Positions 24,968 to 33,635 of a stretch of 64,000 nt of DNA are shown piece by piece. The notes under the pieces are model-generated. The model did not search any database. It was not told the origin of the DNA and worked only from the letters and a program-made list of their open reading frames with translations. Numbering within the stretch: the first letter of the stretch is position 1; each line of letters opens with the position of its first letter. Location: assembly GCF_002968635.1 (NCBI RefSeq), contig NZ_PVBN01000009.1, positions 62,001 through 126,000 on the forward strand, read 5' to 3'. The translations under genes were made by a program, and so were the position numbers. This DNA comes from Neorhizobium alkalisoli (lineage in GTDB: Bacteria; Pseudomonadota; Alphaproteobacteria; Rhizobiales; Rhizobiaceae).

Positions 24968-26125
24968 ATGAGTGTTGTGCCGATTACATCCCCGGAGCTC
25001 GATGCGGCGGAGGTCTCCTGGTTCTCGGCACTGTGCTCGGACGACTACGCTTTTCTCGGCGTACCGGAGGACGGCTTGAAGTCGAGCTGGGATCATTGCT
25101 CCGATATCGTCAAACGAGCCGAAACCCTGGGCTTCCGCAATATCCTCTGCCCCTCCTCCTACCAGGTCGGTCAGGATACGCTGAGTTTCGTCGCCGCCTG
25201 CTCGCAGGTCACCGACAAGATCAATCTTCTGGCCGCGATCCGCTGCGGGGAGATGCAGCCGATCATGCTTGCCCGCACCGTTGCCACCCTCGACCACATG
25301 CTGAAGGGCCGGCTGACCCTCAACGTCATCAGTTCCGATTTTCCGGGCGAGGTCGCCGACAGCGCCTTCCGCTACCGGCGCAGCCATGAGGTCGTGCAGA
25401 TCCTCCGGCAGGCCTGGACGCGTGAGACGATCGACCATGAAGGCGAGGTCTACCGGTTCAAGGGCGTTTCGACCGAACCTGCACGACCTTACCAGCAGAA
25501 TGGCGGACCCCTCCTCTATTTCGGTGGCTATTCGCCGGACGCGCTGGAACTCTGCGGCGCGCAGTGCGACGTCTATCTGATGTGGCCGGAACCGAAGGAA
25601 CAGATCGCCGAGCGCATGAAGGCGGTCAATGAACGGGCCCAGGCCCATGGCCGCACGCTGGATTATGGCCTTCGGGTCCATATGATCGTTCGCGATACGG
25701 AACAGGAAGCGCGCGAATACGCCGAACACTTGGTCTCGAAGCTGGATGACGAATACGGCCAACTGATCCGAAGCCGCGCCCATGACAGCACTTCGCTCGG
25801 CGTTTCGCATCAGGCCCGGACCCGAGAACTCGCCGACAAATTCGGCTATGTCGAGCAGCATTTGTGGACCGGCATCGGGCGGGCGCGCTCCGGCTGTGGC
25901 GCCGCACTTGTGGGTTCCACCGACCAAGTACTTTCGGAGATAGAGGCTTACCAGAAAATGGGTATCCGCGCCTTCATCTTTTCCGGTTACCCTCATCTCG
26001 ACGAGGCGGAACATTTCGGCCAGAAGGTGCTACCGCAGCTGAAGACCTGCTCGCTGCCGCATGCCTATGGCCGCGTGCCGGCAGAGACACCCGCAACACC
26101 CCTCGGCACAGGAAGACGTCATTGA
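24968..26125 (+). CDS. smoC: FMNH2-dependent sulfoquinovose monooxygenase (SsuD-like)
   Basis: A 385-residue LLM-class flavin-dependent monooxygenase of the alkanesulfonate monooxygenase (SsuD) group. Family marks are TLGFRNILCPSSYQVGQD, the INLLAAIRCGEMQP strand, ARTVATLDHMLKGRLTLNVISS and YFGGYSPDALELC. With reduced FMN and oxygen it should cleave the C-S bond of sulfoquinovose to give 6-oxo-glucose and sulfite. Assignment as SQ-specific rests on context: sulfoquinovosidase, aldo/keto reductase and flavin reductase genes are contiguous, as in the described Agrobacterium SMO pathway. ATG 24968 follows GGAGGAG by 5 bases. Its TGA overlaps the smoB ATG (TGATG), so the two are coupled. Confidence 0.88.
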   Translation: MSVVPITSPELDAAEVSWFSALCSDDYAFLGVPEDGLKSSWDHCSDIVKRAETLGFRNILCPSSYQVGQDTLSFVAACSQVTDKINLLAAIRCGEMQPIMLARTVATLDHMLKGRLTLNVISSDFPGEVADSAFRYRRSHEVVQILRQAWTRETIDHEGEVYRFKGVSTEPARPYQQNGGPLLYFGGYSPDALELCGAQCDVYLMWPEPKEQIAERMKAVNERAQAHGRTLDYGLRVHMIVRDTEQEAREYAEHLVSKLDDEYGQLIRSRAHDSTSLGVSHQARTRELADKFGYVEQHLWTGIGRARSGCGAALVGSTDQVLSEIEAYQKMGIRAFIFSGYPHLDEAEHFGQKVLPQLKTCSLPHAYGRVPAETPATPLGTGRRH

Positions 26126-27018
26126 TGGACCGCATTCAACTTTCGCCCGAACTGAAACTGAGCCGCCTCGTCTATGGCATGTGGCGCATCGGCGATGATC
26201 CGGATACTTCACCCAAGCATGTCCAGGCAAAGATCGAAGCTTGCCTCGCCCAGGGCATCACCACCATGGACCACGCCGATATCTACGGCGGGTATACGGC
26301 CGAGGCAATCTTCGGCGCCGCGTTGAAAGCCGCGCCTTCGCTGCGCGATGAACTCGAAATCGTCACCAAATGCGGCATTGTCGCGCCCGCCGGCCGGCAC
26401 TCCGCCGTTCGCGGCAAGCACTACGATACCAGCGCAGCGCACATCAATGCTTCGGTCGAGGCATCGCTACGCGATCTGGCAACCGATCACATCGACCTGT
26501 TGCTGGTCCACCGTCCCGATCCGTTCATGGATCCGGACGAGACGGGACCGGCGCTCGATGCGCTCGTCGAATCCGGCAAGGTGCGCGCCGTCGGCGTATC
26601 GAACTTCCGGCCATGGGACTATTCGCTGCTTCAGTCGTCCATGGAAAGCACGCTGGTTACCAACCAGATCGAGATGAGCCTTCTTGCCACCGAAGTCTTC
26701 ATCAACGGCGATCTCGCATTCCTTCAGGAGCGGATGATAGCGCCCATGGCCTGGTCGCCGCTGGGCGGCGGCTCTCTCTTCAAGCCCGAAAATACCGCTC
26801 TGATGAGGGTTCTGGAACGGATCGCCGGCGAGCAGGAGGTCGACGCCACCGCGGTTGCGCTCGCCTGGCTGCTTGCGCATCCGGCCAACATCCTGCCGGT
26901 TCTCGGCACCAACAATATCGCCCGTATCACGGCGAGCGCCGATGCCATGAAGGTGAAGATCGACCGCCAGACCTGGTTCGAACTCTACACCGCAGCCCTT
27001 GGAAAGCAGGTGCCATGA
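26125..27018 (+). CDS. smoB: Aldo/keto reductase, probable 6-oxo-glucose reductase
   Basis: A 297-residue aldo/keto reductase (TIM barrel). Catalytic tetrad candidates are the aspartate and tyrosine in MDHADIYGGYTAE (about 48-60), the lysine in IVTKCGI and the histidine in LLLVHRPDP; the nicotinamide-phosphate site shows in VLGTNNIARI near the C-terminus. In the sulfoquinovose monooxygenase pathway this enzyme reduces 6-oxo-glucose to glucose with NAD(P)H. The gene starts inside the smoC stop (TGATG) and its own stop overlaps the smoA start, so stoichiometric translation is likely. A longer open frame upstream is only smoC in another frame. Confidence 0.88.
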   Translation: MDRIQLSPELKLSRLVYGMWRIGDDPDTSPKHVQAKIEACLAQGITTMDHADIYGGYTAEAIFGAALKAAPSLRDELEIVTKCGIVAPAGRHSAVRGKHYDTSAAHINASVEASLRDLATDHIDLLLVHRPDPFMDPDETGPALDALVESGKVRAVGVSNFRPWDYSLLQSSMESTLVTNQIEMSLLATEVFINGDLAFLQERMIAPMAWSPLGGGSLFKPENTALMRVLERIAGEQEVDATAVALAWLLAHPANILPVLGTNNIARITASADAMKVKIDRQTWFELYTAALGKQVP

Positions 27019-27551
27019 TGCCTTCAGCCGACACCATCCAGGGCCTGAAAGAACAGGTCTTCATCCCGAATGCGTCGACGGCAAGGCATTATCGCAATGC
27101 GCTCGGCACGTTCACGACGGGAGTGACGGTGGTGACGGCAACGACCCCGAAAGGGCCGATCGGCATGACGGTGAACAGCTTTACCTCCGTGTCGCTCGAC
27201 CCGCCGCTCGTCCTATGGTCCCCGGCCAAGAGCTCAAGCCGGCATCCGGCCTTCACCACGGCGGATCACTTCGCCATCCACGTGCTGAGCGCCGAGCAGG
27301 ATCGCCTGAGCGCCCGGTTTACGCGCGGCGGGCTCGGATTTGATGAATTGGAGTGGACTGAAAATAGCGAGGGTGTACCGGTTATTCCCGGCACTCTCGC
27401 CCGGTTCGAATGCCAACTCACTTCAATGCACGATGCCGGCGATCACACGCTGCTCATCGGCCTCGTCCTGCGTGCCGCCCATCGTGAAGGCGATCCATTG
27501 TGTTTCTCGCGCGGCATGTTCGGACGTTTTGCGAGTGCAGGCGGTCAATAG
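27015..27551 (+). CDS. smoA: NAD(P)H:FMN reductase of the monooxygenase
   Basis: A 178-residue flavin reductase-like protein (FMN-binding split barrel): YRNALGTFTTGVTVVTA, GPIGMTVNSFTSVSLDPP, LVLWSPAKSSSRHPAF and FAIHVLSAEQ are the usual flavin-contact blocks. It should supply FMNH2 to the monooxygenase encoded two genes upstream. The ATGATG start at 27015 overlaps the smoB stop by four bases. The fixed order monooxygenase-oxidoreductase-flavin reductase in one coupled operon is what identifies the partners. Confidence 0.88.
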   Translation: MMPSADTIQGLKEQVFIPNASTARHYRNALGTFTTGVTVVTATTPKGPIGMTVNSFTSVSLDPPLVLWSPAKSSSRHPAFTTADHFAIHVLSAEQDRLSARFTRGGLGFDELEWTENSEGVPVIPGTLARFECQLTSMHDAGDHTLLIGLVLRAAHREGDPLCFSRGMFGRFASAGGQ

Positions 27552-27622
27552 GGGGAAAAAATATTGACCGTCCGGCGGCGTTGGGCCTAGGCAGGTAAAA
27601 CGCAATTCCAACAGGCCAATCC

Positions 27623-28792
27623 ATGACAATCATCAGACCGGACATCAGCGCCCGTGCAGCGGCAGCGCCCCGCAGCGGCATTGGCGAAATCGTCGCCTAC
27701 GCCCGAGGCCGCGAAAACCTGATGCCGCTCTGGATCGGCGAAGGCGATCTGCCGACACCTGACTTCATCACCCGCGCCGCCAGTGAAGCCCTCCTCGCCG
27801 GTGAAACCTTCTACACCTGGACGCAAGGCATTCCGGCGCTTCGCGAAGCAATCGTCCGTTATTATCAGCGGCACTATGCGGCCAACCTCTCGGTCGACAA
27901 TATCTACGTGACCGGCTCGGGCATGCAGTCGATCGTGCTTGCGATCCAGACGGTCGCCTCGGCCGGCAACGAGATCGTCTATCTCTCGCCAGCCTGGCCG
28001 AATGTGGTGAATGCCATCAGCGTTTCGGAAGCCAAGCCGGTTGCCGTCGAACTTGGCTTCACCGACGGCCGCTGGGTGCTCGATATCGAACGCCTGAAGG
28101 CGGCGATCACGCCGAAGACCAGCGCGCTCTTTATCAACTCGCCATCCAATCCGACCGGCTGGACAGCCACCCGGGAGGACTTGAAGGCCGTCCTTGATCT
28201 CGCCCGCCAGCACGGACTTTGGATCATCGCCGATGAGATCTATGGCCTCTATTATTTCAACGGCCCCCGCGCGCCGTCCTTCATGGACGTCATGGAGCCG
28301 GATGACCGGATCATTTTCGCCAATTCCTTTTCGAAGAACTGGTGCATGACCGGCTGGCGCGTCGGCTGGATGGTAGCGCCCGCCGAGATCGGTCAGACAC
28401 TGACCAACCTTATCCAATACTCGACCTCGGGCGTTGCCCAGTTCATGCAGAAAGGTGCGATTGCCGCGCTCGACGAGGGTGACGACTTTGTCCGCACCAA
28501 TATCGAACGGGCGCGAAGATCCCGCGACATCCTGTGCGACGCGCTGATTGCCACCAACCGCGTCGAAACCCGCAAACCCGATGGCGCGCTCTATGCCTTC
28601 CTGAAGATAGACGGGGTCGCCGACAGCCGCGACGAGGCGTTCCGGATCGTCGACAAGACAGGTGTCGGCATGGCGCCGGGAACCGCCTTCGGCCCCGGCG
28701 GCCAGGGGTTCATGCGCGCCTGCTATCTGCGTGATCCGCTGCAGATCGAGGACGCGGCCGAGCGGCTGAGCGACTATATCCGCAGTCGGTAG
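27623..28792 (+). CDS. PLP-dependent aminotransferase, class I
   Basis: A 389-residue fold-type-I aminotransferase with NSPSNPTGW (about 172-180), the pyridine-contacting aspartate in IIADEIYG (about D204), and the PLP lysine in NSFSKNWCMTGWRVGW (K238). It resembles the aspartate/aromatic group; the donor and acceptor are not predictable. It begins 71 bp after smoA on the same strand, a gap without a clear terminator, so it may be cotranscribed with the sulfoquinovose genes, though the published pathway has no transamination step. It shares only family-level features with the aminotransferase at 705-1877. Confidence 0.88.
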   Translation: MTIIRPDISARAAAAPRSGIGEIVAYARGRENLMPLWIGEGDLPTPDFITRAASEALLAGETFYTWTQGIPALREAIVRYYQRHYAANLSVDNIYVTGSGMQSIVLAIQTVASAGNEIVYLSPAWPNVVNAISVSEAKPVAVELGFTDGRWVLDIERLKAAITPKTSALFINSPSNPTGWTATREDLKAVLDLARQHGLWIIADEIYGLYYFNGPRAPSFMDVMEPDDRIIFANSFSKNWCMTGWRVGWMVAPAEIGQTLTNLIQYSTSGVAQFMQKGAIAALDEGDDFVRTNIERARRSRDILCDALIATNRVETRKPDGALYAFLKIDGVADSRDEAFRIVDKTGVGMAPGTAFGPGGQGFMRACYLRDPLQIEDAAERLSDYIRSR

Positions 28793-28827
28793 GTCGCACT
28801 TACCATGAACTCGATGAGTTGCACCGG

Positions 28828-28843
28828 CCTCCCCGAGGGGAGG
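28828..28843. terminator. Hairpin between convergent genes
   Basis: CCTCCCCGAGGGGAGG forms a six- to seven-pair GC stem with a very short loop, 35 bp after the aminotransferase stop and 8 bp before the convergent ftsK stop. There is no T-run on either side, so it may be a stabilizing 3' structure or a weak terminator. Confidence 0.4.
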
Positions 28844-28850
28844 TCGAGCG

Positions 28851-31256
28851 TCAATCGCCGAAATCCTCGGCCACGGTCGCAGTCGGTCGACCGCCGGCAA
28901 TGATCTCGCGCTTGCCGACATGGTTCGCGGGTCCGACCAGCCCCTCCTGTTCCATGCGTTCGACCAGCGATGCGGCGCGGTTATAGCCGATCGACAGCCG
29001 CCGCTGGATATAGGACGTCGAGCACTTCTTGTCCTTCATGACGATCTTGACCGCCTTTTCGTAAAGCTCGTCGCTGTCGTCACCGCCCATGGCGCTCTTG
29101 TCGAAGACGGCTTCCTGCGAAACGTCCTCGTCTTCTGCCTCGTCTTCATCCTCGGTGACGGTGCCGAGATAATCCGGCCGGCCTTGGGTCTTGAGATGGC
29201 GGACGACAGATTCCACTTCGGCATCCGACACGAAAGGTCCGTGGACGCGGGAAATCCGCCCGCCGCCTGCCATGTGCAGCATGTCGCCCTGGCCGAGCAG
29301 GTGTTCGGCACCCTGCTCCCCGAGGATGGTGCGGCTGTCGATCTTCGACGTCACCTGGAAGGAAATGCGGGTCGGGAAGTTCGCCTTGATCGTGCCGGTG
29401 ATGACGTCGACCGAGGGGCGCTGGGTCGCCATGATGAGGTGGATGCCGGCAGCACGCGCCATCTGCGCCAGCCGCTGGATTGCGCCTTCGATGTCCTTGC
29501 CGGCGACCATCATCAGGTCGGCCATCTCATCGACGATGACGACGATATAGGGCATCGGAGACAGATCGAGTTCCTGGTCCTCATAGACGATCTCGCCGGT
29601 CGTGCGGTCAAACCCGGTCTGCACGCTGACGGTGATCACCTCGCCCTTGTCACGGGCGAGTGCCGCCCGCTGGTTGTAGCCGTCGATATTGCGGACACCG
29701 AGGCGCGACATCTTGCGATAGCGATCCTCCATCTCGCGCACCGCCCATTTCAGCGCAAGTACCGCCTTCTTGGGATCGGTGACGACAGGCGTCAGGAGAT
29801 GCGGGATACCGTCATAGACGGAGAGCTCGAGCATCTTCGGATCGATCATGATCAGCCGGCATTCTTCCGGGCGCAGCCGGTAGAGAAGCGACAGGATCAT
29901 CGTGTTGATGGCGACGGATTTGCCCGAGCCGGTGGTGCCGGCAACCAGAAGATGCGGCATCTTGGCGAGTTCGGCGATGACAGGCTCGCCGCCGATGGTC
30001 TTGCCGAGACAGAGCGCCAGCCGGTGCTTTGTCTCCCAATAATCCTCGCATTCGATCAACTCGCGGAAATAGACAGTCTCGCGTATCGCATTCGGCAGCT
30101 CGATACCGATGACATTGCGGCCGGGCACCACGGCGACACGCGCCGAGAGTGCCGACATCGACCGCGCGATATCGTCCGAGAGACCGATGACGCGAGAAGA
30201 TTTCACACCCGGCGCGGGCTCGAATTCGTAGAGCGTCACGACCGGACCCGGCCGCACGTCGATGATCTCGCCGCGAATGCCGAAGTCTTCGAGAACACTT
30301 TCGAGCAGGCCGGCACTCTGCTGCAGCGCATCCGGCTGAAAGGCCTGACCGCGCTCGCCCTGCGGCTCCTGCAGCAGCGAGATCGGCGGAAACTCGTATT
30401 CCGCCACCGCCGGACGAACGGCGCGCGGACGTTGCGGCTCGGGTTTCGGCGTCGCGACAGCTGCAGTCGGGGGTGCCGGCCGCGGCGGCTCTGCCAAAAC
30501 AGGAGCCGGGGCCTCAATGACGGGCTGCGGCGCAACCTGAGCGGGAACCATGGGCTGCGGCGCCTTGACCGGATCGGGCCTTGGAGATGACGCCACGACG
30601 ACGGTGCGGGCAACCGGCTTCCGTGGAACCTCGCGGTAGAGATTGGTAACCGGCTGACCGGGCTGCGCCACGATCGACCGTATTTCCGGCTGGGTAGGAA
30701 CGGCCACCGGTTCGATGGCGGCCGGGCCTTCCAGCTCAAACGGCATCACATCCCAGAAAGCAAAATCGGAAATTGCGATATCCTGGCGGCTTTCGGTGGA
30801 GGCCGGCATCACCGGAACGGCTTTAGGTTGCCCAACAATCATATTGTACTCTTCGGCCACGGTTCGCCGCATTGTCGCGGCGAGCTTCTGGAGACCCGCT
30901 ATCTCCTCGACCGACACTGCCGGTGGCTCAAGGACGGCTTCCGGATCATAGTCGGCAGCGTTGATGAACACCTCCGATGGAACGACGTCCATCGCGCCGC
31001 CCACTTCTGCAACCGCCGGCGGGCTGGCAAGTTCGGAGCCTACTTGCTTACGGTGCAACACGCTCTCGGGCGTCCGCGTGAAGCGCACGTTGGGCGCAAG
31101 CCGAAACGCGGCCTGCCACGGCGCCTGCTCAAGCACCGGCTGATTGAAATCCGCGAGACTCTTGGGATGGGCGCGCTCCTGCGCGGCCTCGGCGGCATCG
31201 CCTTCGGCACCGGATTGGTCGGAACTCTGGGGGAAATTAAGACGTGAAAATTGCAT
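28851..31256 (-). CDS. ftsK: FtsK/SpoIIIE-type DNA translocase without membrane domain
   Basis: About 801 residues. The first 330 form a low-complexity, proline/alanine-rich linker; then come the FtsK alpha and beta motor domains with Walker [14 protein letters not shown], Walker [15 protein letters not shown], and [14 protein letters not shown]-terminal gamma winged helix ([25 protein letters not shown]) is the part that reads KOPS-like polarity sequences. The four-helix membrane domain of canonical FtsK is missing. Rhizobia often carry a second, soluble FtsK; this looks like one. It would pump dsDNA in the cytoplasm, perhaps for replicon dimer resolution. The start is uncertain: ATG 31256 or ATG 31295, neither with a clear ribosome site. 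Confidence 0.85.
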   Translation of the reverse strand: MQFSRLNFPQSSDQSGAEGDAAEAAQERAHPKSLADFNQPVLEQAPWQAAFRLAPNVRFTRTPESVLHRKQVGSELASPPAVAEVGGAMDVVPSEVFINAADYDPEAVLEPPAVSVEEIAGLQKLAATMRRTVAEEYNMIVGQPKAVPVMPASTESRQDIAISDFAFWDVMPFELEGPAAIEPVAVPTQPEIRSIVAQPGQPVTNLYREVPRKPVARTVVVASSPRPDPVKAPQPMVPAQVAPQPVIEAPAPVLAEPPRPAPPTAAVATPKPEPQRPRAVRPAVAEYEFPPISLLQEPQGERGQAFQPDALQQSAGLLESVLEDFGIRGEIIDVRPGPVVTLYEFEPAPGVKSSRVIGLSDDIARSMSALSARVAVVPGRNVIGIELPNAIRETVYFRELIECEDYWETKHRLALCLGKTIGGEPVIAELAKMPHLLVAGTTGSGKSVAINTMILSLLYRLRPEECRLIMIDPKMLELSVYDGIPHLLTPVVTDPKKAVLALKWAVREMEDRYRKMSRLGVRNIDGYNQRAALARDKGEVITVSVQTGFDRTTGEIVYEDQELDLSPMPYIVVIVDEMADLMMVAGKDIEGAIQRLAQMARAAGIHLIMATQRPSVDVITGTIKANFPTRISFQVTSKIDSRTILGEQGAEHLLGQGDMLHMAGGGRISRVHGPFVSDAEVESVVRHLKTQGRPDYLGTVTEDEDEAEDEDVSQEAVFDKSAMGGDDSDELYEKAVKIVMKDKKCSTSYIQRRLSIGYNRAASLVERMEQEGLVGPANHVGKREIIAGGRPTATVAEDFGD

Positions 31257-31408
31257 GAGACCCGGACGAGATACGAGGATGGCACATTCTTTCATTAAGT
31301 AAAAAATAAAGGTTAACCGGTTCTTTCCAGACCGCCTCATGGCGATGCATTTCGGGGAATTGACGATCGCGCTTGCCAAGGTTGCTGCACTGCGGCAACA
31401 TTGTATGA

Positions 31409-31996
31409 ATGCCGGCTCCCGATCTCACCATTCTGGTCATTGACGAAAATGCCATCCGCGCTTCCATCATCGAGGAAGGGCTGCGGGAGGCTGGCCACAA
31501 CAATGTGACGGTCATCCATGAGGTTCAGGGCGTCGCCCGAATCATCGAGACGTTGAAGCCGGACGTGATCGTCATCGATATCGAAAACCCGAACCGTGAC
31601 ATGATGGAGCACCTGTTCCAGCTCACGCGCACCGTGAGCCGGCCGATCGCCATGTTCGTCGATCGGTCCGATACGGCCCTCATAGAGGCGGCGATGGAAG
31701 CAGGCGTCTCGGCTTATGTTGTGGACGGGCTCAAGAAGGAACGGGTCAAATCCATCCTCGACATGGCGATCAGCCGTTTTAACGCCTTCAGCCGCCTGCA
31801 GCGTGAACTGGCCGATGCGAAATCGGCGCTCGAGGAACGCAAGGTCATCGAGCGCGCCAAGGGGATACTGATGAAGATGCGCGGCCTTTCGGAAGAGGAA
31901 GCCTTCGCGCTGCTTCGCCAAACCGCCATGAATGAAAAAAAGAAGATGTCCGAGATCGCGCAGAGCGTTGTGACGGCGGCCGGACTTCTGATGTGA
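31409..31996 (+). CDS. nasT: NasT-type nitrate-responsive antiterminator (REC-like + ANTAR)
   Basis: A 195-residue protein with an N-terminal pseudo-receiver domain ([18 protein letters not shown]; the phosphorylation region reads [11 protein letters not shown]) and a C-terminal ANTAR RNA-binding domain ([32 protein letters not shown]). ANTAR proteins bind paired hexaloop hairpins in nascent leaders and prevent termination. The next gene encodes NasS, which holds NasT inactive until nitrate or nitrite binds. Matching RNA targets are visible at 33496-33556 and 40552-40609. ATG 31409 is used; ATG 31405 is in another frame. Confidence 0.9.
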   Translation: MPAPDLTILVIDENAIRASIIEEGLREAGHNNVTVIHEVQGVARIIETLKPDVIVIDIENPNRDMMEHLFQLTRTVSRPIAMFVDRSDTALIEAAMEAGVSAYVVDGLKKERVKSILDMAISRFNAFSRLQRELADAKSALEERKVIERAKGILMKMRGLSEEEAFALLRQTAMNEKKKMSEIAQSVVTAAGLLM

Positions 31997-32039
31997 TGTT
32001 TTCGACCAGGAAAATTTCCGGGAGAAAGCCGGAGTGAAC

Positions 32040-33311
32040 ATGATGACGAAAATCGGCCAATCCGGAAGCGATCTCGCTGCGCCCGCACGCGTCGACGGCG
32101 AAGGCCCGAAAGTCTTGCGCGCCGGCTTCATTCCGCTTGTGGATGCCTCAGTACTGATCGCCGCCAGCGAATTCGGCTTTGCGCGCAAGGAAGGCCTGAC
32201 GCTCGACCTGGTGAAGGACGTGTCCTGGGCGAACGTGCGCGATCGCCTCGCCTTCCGTCAATTCGACATCGCCCACATGCTGTCGCCCATGCCGGTCGCC
32301 TCCATGCTCGGCCTCGGCTCGAACCCATCGCCCACCATCACGCCATTCTCGCTCGGGCGGGGCGGAAATGCGATCACGCTCTCAACGCCCCTTTTCGAGC
32401 GGATAAGAGACATCGGCGACGTTGCGGAAACTGCAGGCGCGCTGGAAACCGCCCAGGCCCTGGCAAAGGTCCTGAAGGCAACGAAGGAGCGCGGGGAACC
32501 GCTGCCGACGCTCGGGGTAACCTACCCTTTCTCCTCGCACAATTACGAGCTTCGCTACTGGCTGGCAGCCGGAGGCATCGATCCCGACCGCGACGTGAAG
32601 CTGGTTGTCGTTCCACCGCCGCTGACCTCCGATGCCCTAGCAGCAGGCGCCATCGACGGTTTCTGCGTCGGAGCGCCCTGGAACATGGTCGCCTCCGAGC
32701 GTGGCCTCGGCCGCATTGTCGCGGCCAAGCAGGATATCTGGCCATCGGCACCGGAAAAGGTGCTCGGCATGCGACCGGAATGGGCGGAAAGTCATCCGGA
32801 AACCGTTTCGCGCCTGATTGTCGCGCTCGATGCGGCCGCCCGCTGGTGCGATCGGCCCGAAAATCACGATGCACTCGCCGAAGTGTTGGCCGATCCCCGC
32901 TTCATCGCCGCGCCAGCCGATATCATCCGCCAGGTTCTCGCAGGACAATTCAGCCTTGATGACAAGGGAAACCGCCGCGTCATCGAGGATTATTTCACGT
33001 TCCATCGCGGTTTTGCGAACTATCCGAGGCCAAGCCAGGCCCTCTGGATCTACAGCCAGATGATCCGATGGGGCCAGGTGCAATTCAGCGATGAACGTCT
33101 CGGCGCGGTCGCGAGCGCCTATCGTCCCGATCTCTACCGCGCTGCGTTGGGCACAGGCCCGGCGGATGACGATATCCGCATCGAGGGCAGCTTGATTGAC
33201 GACCGTTTCATGGATGGCCATGTTTTCGATCCGTCGCAGATGGCAGCCTATATCGAAAATTTCGCTGTCCGCACCTCTCTGGCAAACCATTCGGACCGCC
33301 ACGAAATCTGA
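32040..33311 (+). CDS. nasS: NasS nitrate/nitrite sensor (CmpA/NrtA-like)
   Basis: A 423-residue protein of the NrtA/CmpA periplasmic nitrate/bicarbonate-binding fold (LRAGFIPLVDASVLIAASEFG, FDIAHMLSPMPVASMLGLG, TLGVTYPFSSHNYELRYWLA) but without a signal peptide, as expected for the cytoplasmic sensor NasS that sequesters NasT. Positions: ATG 32040 follows GGAG; GTG 32034 is an alternative. It begins 43 bp after nasT and precedes a 324-bp regulatory region leading to the nitrate transporter gene. Confidence 0.9.
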   Translation: MMTKIGQSGSDLAAPARVDGEGPKVLRAGFIPLVDASVLIAASEFGFARKEGLTLDLVKDVSWANVRDRLAFRQFDIAHMLSPMPVASMLGLGSNPSPTITPFSLGRGGNAITLSTPLFERIRDIGDVAETAGALETAQALAKVLKATKERGEPLPTLGVTYPFSSHNYELRYWLAAGGIDPDRDVKLVVVPPPLTSDALAAGAIDGFCVGAPWNMVASERGLGRIVAAKQDIWPSAPEKVLGMRPEWAESHPETVSRLIVALDAAARWCDRPENHDALAEVLADPRFIAAPADIIRQVLAGQFSLDDKGNRRVIEDYFTFHRGFANYPRPSQALWIYSQMIRWGQVQFSDERLGAVASAYRPDLYRAALGTGPADDDIRIEGSLIDDRFMDGHVFDPSQMAAYIENFAVRTSLANHSDRHEI

Positions 33312-33327
33312 GCCTATCGGCAACAGA

Positions 33328-33343
33328 TGCACATCCTTTGCGC
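33328..33343. promoter_or_regulatory. Possible NtrC-binding site
   Basis: TGCACATCCTTTGCGC resembles the NtrC consensus TGCAC-N5-GTGCA in its left half (TGCAC) and partly in the right half (TGCGC). It is about 125 bp upstream of the sigma-54 element, a usual distance for an enhancer. A second half-site-like TTGCAC is near 33372. Weak on its own. Confidence 0.35.
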
Positions 33344-33465
33344 GCCCTCGATTTAGCAACCGCACAAAAATATTGCACGGCGCCAGACCGCCGAATATTT
33401 AAGCTACATATTTCAAAGCATTATTTTTCTTTAAATTCAACCACATAAGAGACGCAATCCGAAAC

Positions 33466-33481
33466 TGGCACGCCCATTGCA
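33466..33481 (+). promoter_or_regulatory. Sigma-54 (RpoN) promoter of the nitrate operon
   Basis: TGGCACGCCCATTGCA matches the -24/-12 consensus TGGCACG-N4-TTGCA fully, with GG at 33467-33468 and GC at 33479-33480. Transcription would begin near 33491-33493, just before the first leader hairpin and about 145 bases before the transporter start codon. This ties the operon to nitrogen limitation through RpoN and most likely NtrC. Confidence 0.85.
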
Positions 33482-33491
33482 TCGTCTAACC

Positions 33492-33620
33492 TGCATCGGT
33501 CAATGGCGACCGAAGCAGCGAGGCGCGGCATAAGCGCTGAACAAGACACCGACGTCGCAAGGTCTTTGCTGTCCGGGATCCTCCCTTCCCGTGGACGCAA
33601 TTTCCAAGCGGCGTTTTTTT
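33492..33620 (+). promoter_or_regulatory. NasT-type antitermination leader of the nitrate operon
   Basis: The first transcribed bases form TCGGTC-AATGGC-GACCGA (33496-33513), a six-pair stem with a six-base loop that has A at position 1 and G at position 4, the ANTAR target signature. A second, short candidate is GAC-ACCGAC-GTC (33545-33556), also A1/G4, with only three pairs. Downstream come a hairpin GTCCGGGA...TCCC-GT-GGAC (33571-33596), and a run of seven T at 33614-33620 preceded by weak ACGC/GCGT pairing. Inference: NasT binds the hairpins and lets polymerase pass the T-run when nitrate is present. The exact terminator stem is unclear. Confidence 0.7.
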
Positions 33621-33635
33621 GTGCCCGGAGAAGCT

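Noticed and set aside
28920..30590. 556-codon + strand frame opposite ftsK
   Set aside because: Antisense to the FtsK motor domain; no start signals.
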